Below are positions 12,044-22,719 of a stretch of 64,000 bases of DNA, in pieces. This DNA comes from Trochalopteron elliotii (taxonomy: Eukaryota > Chordata > Aves > Passeriformes > Leiothrichidae), in NCBI GenBank assembly GCA_024734555.1, contig JANPWX010000247.1, forward strand, positions 825,267 to 889,266. Reading direction: 5' to 3'. The position numbers and the translations under genes are program-made. A model generated the notes under the pieces. The model worked only from the letters and a program-made list of their open reading frames with translations, had not been told where the DNA came from and searched no databases. Within the stretch, counting starts at the first letter, position 1. Every line of letters begins with the position of its first letter.

Positions 12044-13244
12044 AGGTTGTTTCAAACCAAGGTGTGGATTATTCACTTGATAATTCCTGAGATGTCTGTG
12101 CATTTTAAACTCTGTGTATCTCTTTGAAAATTTTTCAATACTTTATTATTCTGATTATAAAGATGTATTGATCTTGTTCAGGGCTTAAAATGTTACCCTG
12201 TTAAAGTGGAGAAAAAATTATTATCCCTTATTATGTGTCATTTTTTTGTGTCTGAAAGAGGGGGAAATAAGTTGCCTATTAAAATTTAGTGGTTTTAAGT
12301 AAATGTACTGAGGGGGCCATGCCTGTGAAATTAAAAATAAAGAGGGGGATGAGGAGAGAGAGAAGTATCTTGGACTTCTGATTGCAGACTACCAGATATA
12401 CTAGCATTTGTACCAATGGGAATATTAAAGACCAAGAAAACTAGAAATAGTTAGGATAGCAAGATAATGTGTTTTCAGAGGCTCGATGGTAAAGTGAGAG
12501 AAGCACTGGGTAGTTCTGTGAGGTACTAAGTACTCTGAGACCTGAATTTTGTTCTTTGCTCTTGAACATGATTTCTCTGTGAGCACGGTCAATTCATTTA
12601 ATCCATTTCTAGCTCAGCTTTCTTCCTTCCCAAAAGGAGCACTTTACTTAAGGAATTAGGTTTGCAGTGTGCCTTTCACAAAACAGGTTTGAAAGTGCTA
12701 ACGTGGTTTGATTCCAAAGCTGTGCCCAGAACCAGGATCAATTTTCACTTCTCAGTAGTAACTCCTGAAGGTGATTGTAGGTTATCCTGGGCATGTTACT
12801 GTTCACAAGTGAGATGATAGTGTCATAATATTGTGAAGAGAAAATAAGCTGATTGCCTTATTTTACAAAAGCTGAAATAGAGGATTTGAAGCTCCTTTTA
12901 GTATGTTTTACTAGCACAGAAAAAAGAAAAGGAATTTCTGTAGATGAACATCCATTATATTAAAAATATACCTTCTTTTTTTTCTGAGAACTCTTAAATA
13001 ATTTTAAATACATTACTTAGATTATGGAATTAGAATGAAGTAATTAAAAATAGGTCCATGTAGAAACATCAGTCTTGCCACTAATCTATAAAGTTGGTAA
13101 TTCATTCTATCTATAAATTAGTATCAGATCTCTTTGTATCCCTTGTACAGACTGTGGGGCTGAGTAAAATGGTAGTTACTTGAGTGAAAATATAGCTGAA
13201 ATTATAATGGTTGGCTTGGTTCCTTTCTTTGTGGTGTGTTTCAG

Positions 13245-13382
13245 GCTAACCGTGATGCTGTACTGAGCAGGATACCCGAACACAAGAATGATCGGATCAT
13301 CAGTTTGCAAAGTGCATCTGTAGTCTACGATTTACTTACAATAGCCTTGGGAAGAAGAGGCCAATATGAAATGCTTTCAGAG
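13245..13382 (+). CDS. TTC7B: TTC7B coding exon, visible residues 106-151
   Basis: This 138-nt exon (46 whole codons, phase 0 at both ends) follows the acceptor tgtttcag and ends tcagag|gtttgt. It encodes [20 protein letters not shown] followed by [20 protein letters not shown] and YEMLSE. The second half is a helix-turn-helix repeat with small and aromatic residues at TPR-like positions. The donor gtttgt is weak compared with the other introns, which may matter because two candidate alternative last exons lie in the following intron. Confidence 0.95.
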
Positions 13383-13637
13383 GTTTGTTGATAGTGAATG
13401 TTTTTCTGTGTCATTGTTGCTGTTTTCTGTTACTCATGTTAATTGTGGTGGTAAGAAAGGGCTGAAACAAATATAGGGCACTGTTATTCTGACTGCTTTA
13501 TAAATACAGGAGGTAGTTTCTACCCCAAAATGTTTACTGTCTAAATTTATACAAGTGACTTGAGGTGGCCAAACAAGAAAAGTTGCGTGGAAGGTGTGGT
13601 AAATGTTTAATGCCACAGAAATTCACATGATTTTTAG

Positions 13638-13736
13638 GTGGTGATGCATGGATCTGCATTAAATGGAGAAAGCAAGAAGGAATGGCAAAAATTAAAAGAT
13701 CTTCTGGATATAGAAACGATAGATATAATTTTCTAG
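13638..13736 (+). CDS. TTC7B: Candidate alternative last exon of TTC7B (32 residues plus stop)
   Basis: After an AG (gatttttag|gtggtg), the frame continued from the preceding exon (phase 0) stays open for 32 codons. These encode VVMHGSALNGESKKEWQKLK and a further twelve residues ending DIIF, and then stop at TAG. Three AATAAA signals follow within 26 bp (13847-13852, 13858-13863, 13867-13872), with GT-rich sequence just after. A transcript ending here would make a protein lacking most TPR repeats. The pyrimidine tract is short and I do not recognise the peptide, so this could be a chance open frame. Confidence 0.3.
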   Translation: MVMHGSALNGESKKEWQKLKDLLDIETIDIIF

Positions 13737-13846
13737 AAAAAATTCTTGTAATGAATGAAAAAGGATTTCAGAAGAAAACTTTCTTTTGCACTTCTTAATA
13801 TTTGAGGTGATCCATAGTCATTACAGTTTGTAATAGTTTTGAAGTT

Positions 13847-13872
13847 AATAAAGAGGAAATAAAGTTAATAAA
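13847..13872 (+). terminator. Cluster of three AATAAA poly(A) signals
   Basis: Three exact AATAAA hexamers occur in 26 bp, followed by 'caattttcaggtctttggg' and 'aaatgtgttac', which could serve as a downstream GU/U-rich element. They lie 110-136 bp past the stop of the candidate exon at 13638-13736. AATAAA arises by chance in AT-rich introns, so function is inferred from position only. Confidence 0.35.
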
Positions 13873-14539
13873 ACAATTTTCAGGTCTTTGGGAAATGTGT
13901 TACTTAACTCAGTGTCTGATGTTTCATTATGTAGCGTGCTTGTGTTTTGTTAGATTGTGGCAATTTCTGTGCCAAGTATTATTAACAGCTACAGCTCCTT
14001 GGGCAGAGCAGAGCTTTCTGCTGCTCAAACAGTGCTCACCTCAGCTGTACTGTACTGTTGCTGACCACAATTAATTATTAATGTCCAGAAAGAATATGAA
14101 GGCATACCCAAGAATTGATTTGTTGAGAAGTGGTTTCTCTTTGCCATAATAGGGGACTTCTATTAATAAAAAGGTGAAAAAAAAGCGCTCTAGTTCTTCT
14201 CTGGTGTATGTTGATGGTCACACATTTATCTGCATCTCATGTGATGTTAAACCCTCAATTTGGGTATTATTTTTCTTGGAAGTACTTCATAGCTGCCAGT
14301 TGGGATACAAGTCAGTTTAAATCAGTACAATGGAAGGTGTTTCACAGAACAGAGGAGTACGAAGCTCACACAAGACTGGCCCTACAACATAATCTAATCA
14401 GGAATATTTCCATTTACTTGCCACTACAGACACTCTCACCTTTATGTGTGTTAGGTGGTTGCACCCAATGTGCATGAGGTGGCCATCCATGTTTCAGTCT
14501 AGAACTTCTGAAACAAGAGGCATCAGAAAGTATGTAAAG

Positions 14540-14566
14540 AAAAAAAAAAAAAAACACAAAAAAACC
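14540..14566. repeat. A-rich low-complexity run
   Basis: A run of about fifteen A followed by cacaaaaaaacc. No retrotransposed gene could be recognised upstream of it on either strand. Confidence 0.8.
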
Positions 14567-15320
14567 AAGAGACCAAAAAAACCATGAAAATTTTGATTTC
14601 TCTTTTTTGCTAAGTGACTGGCAACCTTTCAATTTTATATAGTAGACTAACAACTAGGCATTCCTAGGCATTCCTGGATTCCAAATCTGATTTTTACAGT
14701 TTTTTGTTGTGAATTTTTTGTCTTTTTTAGAATGTTAACCATTATATTTATGGGAACATCCTAGGTTCCTGGAATTCTCTACTGTCTCCTTTGGGACACT
14801 TACTATAGTATTTATGTCACAATAGATGCAGCTTCTTGCTTGTAGTACTTCTTACCTTTCTTAACACGGAGGGTTTTTGGCTTCATCAGAAAAACTAGAG
14901 GTATCTCTTAGCCATGTTCTTGGCCAAGTGTCTTGAAGTGTAGGACATTGCCCTGAAGGGTAAAAAGGAAGACTTACAGTCCCCTCACATAGAGAAAAGA
15001 ATAGCACTTGTTTGCCACACTGTAGCTGACAGATGGTACTGCTTGTTCATTTTCCTTCTGTGCTTTGAGCACAATTGTTTTAAATAGTGGAAGATGTTTT
15101 AACTTGACTTAGACCTTTGATTTCAGGGTCTTTTAGGAGCTTCTTGTGCTGGTGGTGATCTTTGTTGCAGACAAAAGCAGGACCATAAGTATCTGGAAAG
15201 TAGAAGAGAGTCCATGTTTGACAAACTGCTTAGTTGAGGGTTTTTAGTCATTGCCTTAGGTTTTGAAAGCTGAAGTCCACCTGAGGCTTGTTCTAAGGTC
15301 TTTTCATCTTGGTGGTTTGT

Positions 15321-15443
15321 GTTTGTTTGTTTGTTTGTTTATTTGTTTGTTTGTTTGTTTGTTGGGGGACTGTTTTCAGCTTGTTTGGTTTGGTTTGGGG
15401 GGGGTGGGGTTTTTTTGTTGTTTGTTTTTTTGGTTTGGTTTTT
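15321..15443. repeat. (GTTT)n microsatellite grading into a G/T-rich tract
   Basis: About ten GTTT units (one interrupted by ATTT) run to about 15363. They are followed by a G/T-only-like tract containing an eight-G run (around 15399) and T-runs to about 15443. Confidence 0.88.
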
Positions 15444-16117
15444 TAATCTAGAATCTTTTAGTCTAGCATCTCGGTAGTAATATTCCAACAAAATTGTATG
15501 TATATTCTTTTGAAATGTTCTTTTTGAAAAAAAGAAAATAATTCCACTGTGTTTGAAAAATACTTTCAGTACAGAATAATTAAAATGTATTTGTCATATG
15601 TACCTGAGGTATCTTTTCTGAATATGGAAAAATCATCTTATGAAGACCTGGTATAATAAACAATACTTATTTTAGCATACAGATATTCTAGATACACAGC
15701 TGCAGCAGGATCTTATCAGGAAATTATTAGAACATCTCATTTCCTCCTATCCTTGTCATCCAAAGCACAGTGGAAAACAGACTTTCAGAAACCCTTACGG
15801 TTTAGTGAGTAGAAGATATCTGCCCTCAAATCCTACTGCTGATAATCTGTAACTTTTATAATTTGAAGTATTATAAACACATATTTAGAAATGTTAAAAC
15901 ATTCTGTTCAGTTATATAATAGGCATTTAATTTTTTAGAGCTTCATTCTCTTTGAGCTGATTTTGATTGCTCTTGTGGAGCTGTTGTAGATTAAATCATA
16001 AATTGAGAAATTATTCTAGCTGTGGAAATGGTATTCACCCACCAGTTCCAATATCTTATTGCTGCCTTCTGGTTTAGATATAGCTGATTACTTACAGAAG
16101 TAGTTGGTTGTTATATA

Positions 16118-16151
16118 AGAATATTAAATGATCAAGAATATTAAATGATCT
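16118..16151. repeat. Two-copy 17-bp tandem duplication
   Basis: The unit 'agaatattaaatgatca' occurs twice in immediate succession, consistent with a recent slippage duplication in intron sequence. Confidence 0.75.
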
Positions 16152-17224
16152 GTCTCATCCTTGTTAAACTATTCTAATGCCAAGTCATGTTCTTAACTGA
16201 AAAGGGCTCATGCTTTTATCAAGTTTGTATATAATGGGCTTTCAATTTCTTAGAGTAGCTTCAACTAGATGAAGGAACTTCATACTGTCAGTTCTTTCCT
16301 AAACAAAAGTACTCTGGTTGTAATCAAGTTCATTTTTAAGCTTTGTAGGATGCATGATGTTGAGCTTGTAAGTGTCCTACTAGAAGAGATGTCTTCCAGA
16401 CCAAAATATTTCCTACATTTTCATAATTTCATGTTTCAGCTCTCTAACTTCAAGCATATACTTTCCAGGAGACCATAGTGATAAACAACCAAATTCAGTA
16501 ATGTGTTTGAACATAGCCTGTTCATACAGTGATTTGTGGTTATTTGCAGTGCAATTATCAACAGTGGGATTTTCCATAGGAGAGGGATTGTGCTGAATGT
16601 GTTTTCAAGTAGTTAAGTCAATTGCCATTATCCTGAAGGTTGTCTTATCTTCCAGCCTGCCTGGTGACCATTGCTTGTTATGTGTTTCTTGTTACAGCCT
16701 GTAGGTCTTTGAAATTCCTTGTTGTGACTTTGTTCAGGAGAGCCCAGTTTAAGAGGTGTCCATGTCATTGTGTAGGTCACACACACATCCCTCTGTTCAT
16801 CCCTTACTCCCACATTTGCTAACGGCCAGTTCTGTCATCTTACGAAGAAAAGAAAAATCACCTAACTTGTCACTTTTCTTACTGAGCCAGAGCCAAGGAA
16901 ATAGAACTTGAAGTTAAACAGAAGTAATGGTAGATATATTATTAGTATGTTGAAACTCAAGCCTTTTAGGATAATCTACAGTTGTGTCCTGTGCCCTTAT
17001 AATTGCAAAATTATAAAACTTTGAAGTATCAGTTTCTTAAACCTCATTTTCTGCAGTTGGAAATGGAAATTAATTTTTAATTGAGCAAGGCCTAGAAAAG
17101 AAATTTTACATTTTTTACAGTACAGTGAGCCTTATGTATGTATCTCTGTGAAGTATCTAAAATAACAGAAGCTGTCACACAAAACTTACTTTTTTCTTTC
17201 TGTGCTCTTTTTGTTTCCACTTAG

Positions 17225-17350
17225 GAAAAGTCCAATGGGAAGATAAATTGTCTTGCTTTTCATAGCAGACATTTAATTAACTTACTACACGTGCAATCTG
17301 ATGATGAACCTTTAACAGCAATATTAGGAAGTATTTCTAAAATCATGTAA
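17225..17350 (+). CDS. TTC7B: Candidate alternative last exon of TTC7B (41 residues plus stop)
   Basis: A strong acceptor (ttctgtgctctttttgtttc then cacttag) is followed by a frame in phase 0 with the exon ending at 13382. It is open for 41 codons: EKSNGKINCLAFHSRHLINL, then 21 more residues ending SKIM, then TAA. An AATAAA lies at 17385-17390, only 35 bp past the stop, and 'cattgtgtagtag' follows at about 17421. The predicted protein would end before most TPR repeats. The peptide matches nothing I know, and a frame of this length can arise by chance. Confidence 0.3.
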   Translation, partial: EKSNGKINCLAFHSRHLINLLHVQSDDEPLTAILGSISKIM

Positions 17351-17384
17351 AATCATAAAGAAAATAACTGCTTTAAAATAATAT

Positions 17385-17390
17385 AATAAA
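17385..17390 (+). terminator. AATAAA poly(A) signal for the candidate last exon
   Basis: Exact hexamer within 'aatataataaaattctg', with a GT-rich stretch about 30 bp further on. It is close enough to 17225-17350 to act as its 3' end signal, but this is inference. Confidence 0.3.
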
Positions 17391-18377
17391 ATTCTGTTAG
17401 GTAATAGTATTTATAATGGACATTGTGTAGTAGCATTAATTCTAGCACACATTAGTTACATGTAGGAGATAATGTGCTTCTGTTTTGTTTCCTCTGCAGT
17501 GCTGTTCTTTGCTTCAGATTCTGGTGTAGTGTGGAAACACACTGCACACCTGGTTATGCTTTCTGTAATGTTAAGGCTGAGTTTGTATGGAAAAAAAAAT
17601 TCATGTTTTTGCAGTTTACCATATGCACTGTAGCTGTCAAAGCAGAAAGCTGCTTCATGTAATTGGACTCTGCAGACTAGAAAATTAATTCCTAAATCAG
17701 TTTATTCCAGAAAAGTGTTTCACCTTTCTACTATATACAACTGGCCTGATTAGTTAAAATTAACATAGCAAAATGAAATAATTCTTATTGACAATAGCAG
17801 ATATGAAACATTCAAAATTAGTATATATACTAATTCTAATTTCATTTTTTAATTTCAGTGTATTAATAATTTTCTTTTGGTATTTAGTTAGTTCACTTAA
17901 AATCTCAACAGAATATGGAGTGTAAAGTTAAAATTTTTACAGATAGAAATAATACTTCAAGGTGAATCTTTATATACCACCCCCCCTTTTAAATTGTACT
18001 TGTAACTGTTTGTGATGCCACTGCTTATTAAGTATTTACAACTCAGGAAGAGAGTATGTACAATTTTCCTTCTCACTTAAGACTTATCTCAAATGTTTAC
18101 AGATTGTATCTTGAGTAAGCTGATACTCATAATGCCTTCTTTCAAACAACATAATACAGTACCAGCAGGAGTATTTAAACAAACATAATAAATGGGAAAT
18201 CAGTTTTCTGTTACATTCTTTTCCATAGAATCTGGCAGCTATTTTCATCTATTTGAATAATTTAATTTTTTTATTACATGTATGTTAGATAAGAATCTAT
18301 TAAAAATCTTAATACTAGTATATCTTCTCAATAATTGAAGAACACTACCTTAAATAACAATTTCCTCCCATATTTAG

Positions 18378-18461
18378 TGTTTAGAAAGAGCCATGAAGTT
18401 TGCATTTGAAGAGTTCCATCTCTGGTATCAGTTTGCATTGTCCTTGATGGCAGCAGGAAAA
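18378..18461 (+). CDS. TTC7B: TTC7B coding exon, visible residues 152-179
   Basis: This 84-nt exon (28 codons, phase 0 at both ends) lies between 'atatttag' and 'ggaaaa|gtaagt'. It encodes [20 protein letters not shown] followed by LSLMAAGK. The pattern of W/Y, A-L-S and A-G-K is a TPR helix A and turn; its helix B is supplied by the next exon. Sequence in this region is nearly invariant among vertebrate TTC7B proteins as I recall them. Confidence 0.96.
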
Positions 18462-19666
18462 GTAAGTCTAAATTTTTTCATATAATTCTTGTATTGATGT
18501 GGCATTTGATAACATGTTCACTTCCATAAAATTCATCTGTGGTGTTTTTGAAAATAATTCTAATCCTTGAGTCAGCTAAGTATGCCGTACTCTTGAATTT
18601 ATTCCCAGTGCTGTACAAAGAATGTTGTTAATTTGAATTGTTTCTAACTTAGGTGATGATAACAACTGTCTTGCCAATAATCTTAAAATAAGTTGATTTA
18701 ATACAAGCAGTGAATTATACCAGATCCTATTATCCTGTAAAGCATGTTAAAGTGTGCTTTTGATGACTTAGTTTATTTTTTACTTAGGTACAAATTAATG
18801 CTGAATCATGGTGCTCTTCCTTTTTTTCTTTACTTTGGAAATTTCTGACTTTAGCGTCTTTAATGTTGCTGCCTTTGAGACTGTGTATGTGCAACTAATG
18901 GATTTTTAAAAATATATATATATAAACTAGGAACTTAAGCTTTTAGATGCAATTCTCTTTTTTTAGTTCTTTTTGCTTTTCGCTGTCATGTTACAGAAAA
19001 TACATTCATCATGTAATGTAAATAACTAATTTTCTAAAATATCATTCACAATGGGGATATTTTGCTTATTTTCAGAATGGGGGAAAGGAATGTATTTTCC
19101 TTAGAAAATATTTTAGCAGCACATGGGTTCTGAAGAGACTTGGTTCTTCTTCCACTTCTGTGTACTTCGAGTTATCTTCCAAACTGTGATTGGATGGAAG
19201 CAAATAAGTTAAAAATAAAGGAGGAGCAGTGCCATTCTGTCTTACATCAGACCTATTCCTGTGTGCTGTTTTAACTCCCAAAGAACACCAAAACACTGCT
19301 TGTTTAGAAAACTGCCTCCCGTTCCTTCTCTTCAATTTGCCTGGCTCAAATGCTGTGAGTTTACAGGCCTAGCAAAATTTTAAATGCAACTCAAAACTCT
19401 TTTCTGAATTGTGTACCATTGTAATTACATCTTAGCAGATGTTTCTCTGGGGATGCTTAATGAAAGTTCGTAGGAGTTAAATAACAATAGCCTTGCCTGA
19501 AGCCTTGTCCTTCACTGGGTTGAGAAACTTTAACCAGTTGTCAACAAAATGTGTAGTAATGTCTCCTTCACAAAGGAAAAATAAAGTAAATTGTGGAAAT
19601 AGGAATTTTCTGTATGTGAAATATATTTATGTTTTTAGTAATTTAAATGGAAAATGTTTTAAACAG
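18462..19666 (+). other. TTC7B: Intron (1205 bp); no gene seen
   Basis: AT-rich with a short TA repeat at 18910-18926. Nothing else is recognisable. An open minus-strand frame at 19072-19335 has no family resemblance. Confidence 0.8.
18910..18926. repeat. (AT)n microsatellite
   Basis: About eight AT units in a row inside an intron. Confidence 0.85.
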
Positions 19667-19771
19667 TCTGCTCGAGCTGTTAAAGTCTTGAAGGAATGTA
19701 TACGTTTGAAACCAGATGATGCAACTATTCCACTCCTTGCTGCAAAGCTCTGCATGGGATCTCTGCACTGG
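19667..19771 (+). CDS. TTC7B: TTC7B coding exon, visible residues 180-214 (TPR)
   Basis: This 105-nt exon (35 codons, phase 0) follows 'tgttttaaacag' and ends 'cactgg|gtaagc'. It encodes SARAVKVLKECIRLKPDDAT then IPLLAAKLCMGSLHW. The first half has the helix B signature of a TPR (A..VL.ECI.L.PDD), ending in the conserved Pro-Asp turn. The second half begins the next repeat with A-A-K-L. It is a core part of the repeat solenoid. Confidence 0.96.
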
Positions 19772-21038
19772 GTAAGCTTTGCCCTCTGTCTTCTCAGCAA
19801 GAGCTGTACCAAAATCTTGATTTAGAGGTGTAGCAAATGCTTTTGCACAGTGACTGCATGCACTTGGGCATATCTAAAAACACAGCAGAGATAGGTATAC
19901 GCACATGTACATCCCTGTTTGAAGGGCTAATTTGAAATACTTAACAGTGGTTATGTTTATCAAGGTAATATATTCTGATACTGGTCTAAGACATAGCTTA
20001 AAATATATGGGAATTGAAACATTGGAAGACATCATAAATGCAACTTAGACTTCTGTTATTTTCTGCAAGAGGAAAATAGCTTTCTGGAAGATAATGAGGC
20101 AATGCTCTTACAATCAAGGACTCTTCTGGTGGTACCATGTTTGCAGGCAGCTGTGGTTTATGAATTTGTAGTAGGGACAGTTGAATATTTTAGATAAACT
20201 TGAAATGGGTGTATTTGTACAAAAAACATTAAAGTGATCAAAGATCATCATCATGTTGTTTTCAAGATACTTGTGTAGTTTTTAGAAGAATGAGTATATT
20301 TAAAAAAGAAGGAAAAGAGAAAGGACAGGTCACATATAGAAATTGAGAAAGTGGTGTAGTATATGACTTGTTGAGGCTGACAAAATACAGCCTTAATTAA
20401 GGTATATCCTAGTTCTGTAAATTGTTCCCTATGGATTGAGTCTGTATGGAGTAGCTTACTGTACTTAGTGTTTACAGTTACTGAAATGGATTCTAAGGGG
20501 CTTTTTTTCTTTCTAGATTATTAAATAGTGTGCTAGCATGGCAATTAAACCTTGATTTTTACGTGTTTCTCTGTTTATGAGTTTGCATCCATTCAGCAAG
20601 GCAGTATTCGAAGCAGAATTCTGCATGGATTTACTTTTTTTTTTATGGGATTAGAGCCATAGTTCTTGTGATTGACTTTCCTAAATGAATGGTTCATGGG
20701 TCAAGAACTCCATTTATAAAGTGCAAAAATGGTAGATGGCATGTATGGACCAGAAATACTTTTTATTCAAAAAAAAAGAGAAAAAAGGCAAAGGAACTGT
20801 AAGTGTGCTTTGTGCCAGATTTCTCTCAATCATAGGAATAGGCTTAAAATCTGTGGGTTTTATTTCACATTTAGCAAGAAAACTAAGTCTAATGAAAAAT
20901 TAAATAGTCCTTCAAAGCAATCATGGCTGAGATTTTAACAGGTTCAGTGTGCATGATATACATTCTGAGCATTCTTATCATTATAATGTAAGATTTAGCT
21001 ACTTTTAGACTTACATGGATGTGTTGTAATATTTTCAG
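19772..21038 (+). other. TTC7B: Intron (1267 bp); no gene seen
   Basis: AT-rich intron without recognisable repeats or exons. The acceptor is 'gtaatattttcag'. Confidence 0.8.
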
Positions 21039-21156
21039 TTGGAAGAAGCTGAAAGATTGGCCAAAGCAGTTGTTGATCTTGGGGACAAAACATCAGAGTT
21101 CAAAGCAAAAGGCTACTTGGCACTGGGATTGACCTACAGTCTGCAGGCTACTGATG
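21039..21156 (+). CDS. TTC7B: TTC7B coding exon, visible residues 215-253 (TPR)
   Basis: This 118-nt exon encodes [20 protein letters not shown] then [19 protein letters not shown], and ends with one base of an Ala codon (donor gatg|gtaaga). It completes one TPR helix and starts another with the typical G-Y-L-A-L-G pattern. As I recall it, human TTC7B reads AEKFAKTVVDVGEKTSE here, so the bird protein differs by a few conservative changes. Confidence 0.96.
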
Positions 21157-21346
21157 GTAAGATAGGAATAAACATTCACATTTGGAAAATCCCATGCTGC
21201 CTAAAAAAGGATACCTGGCAGAATGGTAGACATTAAACTTCTGTGTGCAACCATTTTTTCAGTCAATGTATTAAAGCTTCTTCAATAAGCGTGGAATGAA
21301 ATCTCATCGTCGTTCGCATTTCACTGATTAAATATATCCTTTTTAG
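21157..21346 (+). other. TTC7B: Short intron (190 bp)
   Basis: The smallest intron visible, with donor gtaaga and acceptor tatatcctttttag. Nothing else is seen in it. Confidence 0.93.
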
Positions 21347-21404
21347 CATCTTTGCGAGGGATGCAAGAGGTCTTGCAGAGAAAGGCTCTTCTTGCATTTC
21401 AGAG
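21347..21404 (+). CDS. TTC7B: TTC7B coding exon, visible residues 254-272
   Basis: This 58-nt exon follows 'atcctttttag' and ends 'cagag|gtgagt'. It completes Ala, encodes SLRGMQEVLQRKALLAFQ and leaves two bases of Arg. It forms the second helix of a repeat and is identical to the family sequence I remember. It was found through splice phase and similarity. Confidence 0.95.
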
Positions 21405-22023
21405 GTGAGTGGGTGTTGATCTTTCCATTTTCTTCTGCTGTATGTAGTTCAAAGCTTTTATTATGTGCTAAAAAGAGAGACTTGTAAAAGATTGTGTAAT
21501 GACAACTTCACCTCTGGGAGTCTCCATCATGAGAACAGAATGTATTTCTTTAACATTTATTTCCATCATTTTCTGCCAGCATTACCTAAATTGATTTCTG
21601 AGGATTTCCCTTTATTTAAAGACATTTGTGTTGCTCTCTAGTATGAAATATTTGCTCAATATTCTGATCTAGTAGGAAAAAACACACAATGTAGGGTTTC
21701 AAGTTGTGGTTCAATGAGATAGTGTTTGTAAGAGCTGTCCACTGATCAGATTGTATAGGAGGCCTTTGCAATTATCTCTGTAGAAGCAGAGCAATAATTG
21801 AGGCTGTGCTGCTGAGGCTGAGGGGTGGAGTGCAGGTTTTGAGGTAGTAAGTTAGGGGAAAATGAAAATTCTATCTGGAAATGTAACAATGTAGGCAATG
21901 ACAGTGCAAATTTTGTCTTCCAAGTGCATTACCTGGGAGCAGTGCCATTGGGCATGACAGTAGTTCATACTCATGGACTTTGCAAATGAAATGACAATAA
22001 ATAGGTGAATGAGAACGTTTCTA

Positions 22024-22084
22024 CCCTAATTATAGAAGAAACGAAACTTGATTTTCTCCCCTAATTATAGAAGAAACAAAGCTG
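22024..22084. repeat. Two-copy tandem duplication, period 35 bp
   Basis: The segment 'ccctaattatagaagaaac' occurs twice, 35 bp apart, and the flanking bases are also alike, showing an unequal local duplication. The copies differ at a few positions. Confidence 0.8.
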
Positions 22085-22719
22085 GCAAACGTGCTGCAGC
22101 ATCTAAATATGTCTTTTATGTTTATATACCCTGGAAAACCCTTCTTTGTTGACATAAACCTAAATGTAGGGAAACAGACTTGTGTATTAATGGGAAAAGA
22201 AGTCCTGGCTTTTTAGTGGTGATTTTGTATCTGAAGGGATAGGGTTGAAAAAGTGTTTTGCAGGTAACTTTAGAGTGAGGCTGGTATGCGTTGGTCCTTT
22301 TTTCTGTCTGGTATTAGCGATTCCTCTGTATGTAAATGTATTTTAACATATCTTTGCTCTTCTGTTCCTTAGTGGTTTTAATTAACTTTTTTACTAGTTC
22401 AGCATTTTCTCCATGTTGAAACTAAACTTTCTACCTCCTGGTTTATACCTCAGTTCCTCACCCATCCCTCTTTACACTACTGACTTAATTACCACTGTTT
22501 CAAAAATAGTATGCTAACCATTTTTCACCAATTCTATGCATTCACTACTTCTGAGACCCTAATAGTGAATTGTTTTCTTTTGAGGGTTCTTTGAAACAGC
22601 AAGGGATGAAATGGACCATAGTGTGAAGCTAACCCATTCCAGTTCAGTGACTGCTGAGCCTGTTCTCCAGTTCAGAATAGTGATTCTCAAAATTCTGAGA
22701 GTCAACTTTTTAGATGGCT

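Larger units (their letters stand above)
8698..13244 (+). other. TTC7B: Intron (4547 bp) with an inverted CR1 pair
   Basis: The intron carries two CR1 copies whose 3' ends face each other (10425-10552 plus, 10608-11560 minus) and a GT microsatellite at 12025-12043. The remaining sequence is AT-rich and featureless to me. The acceptor is the pyrimidine-rich tttctttgtggtgtgtttcag. Confidence 0.85.
13383..18377 (+). other. TTC7B: Intron (4995 bp) with two candidate alternative last exons
   Basis: The intron holds candidate in-frame terminal exons at 13638-13736 and 17225-17350, each followed by AATAAA signals. It also holds a poly-A run near 14540 and a GTTT microsatellite with a G-run at 15321-15443. 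I see no recognisable transposon. The acceptor before the next exon is 'cctcccatatttag'. Confidence 0.8.
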
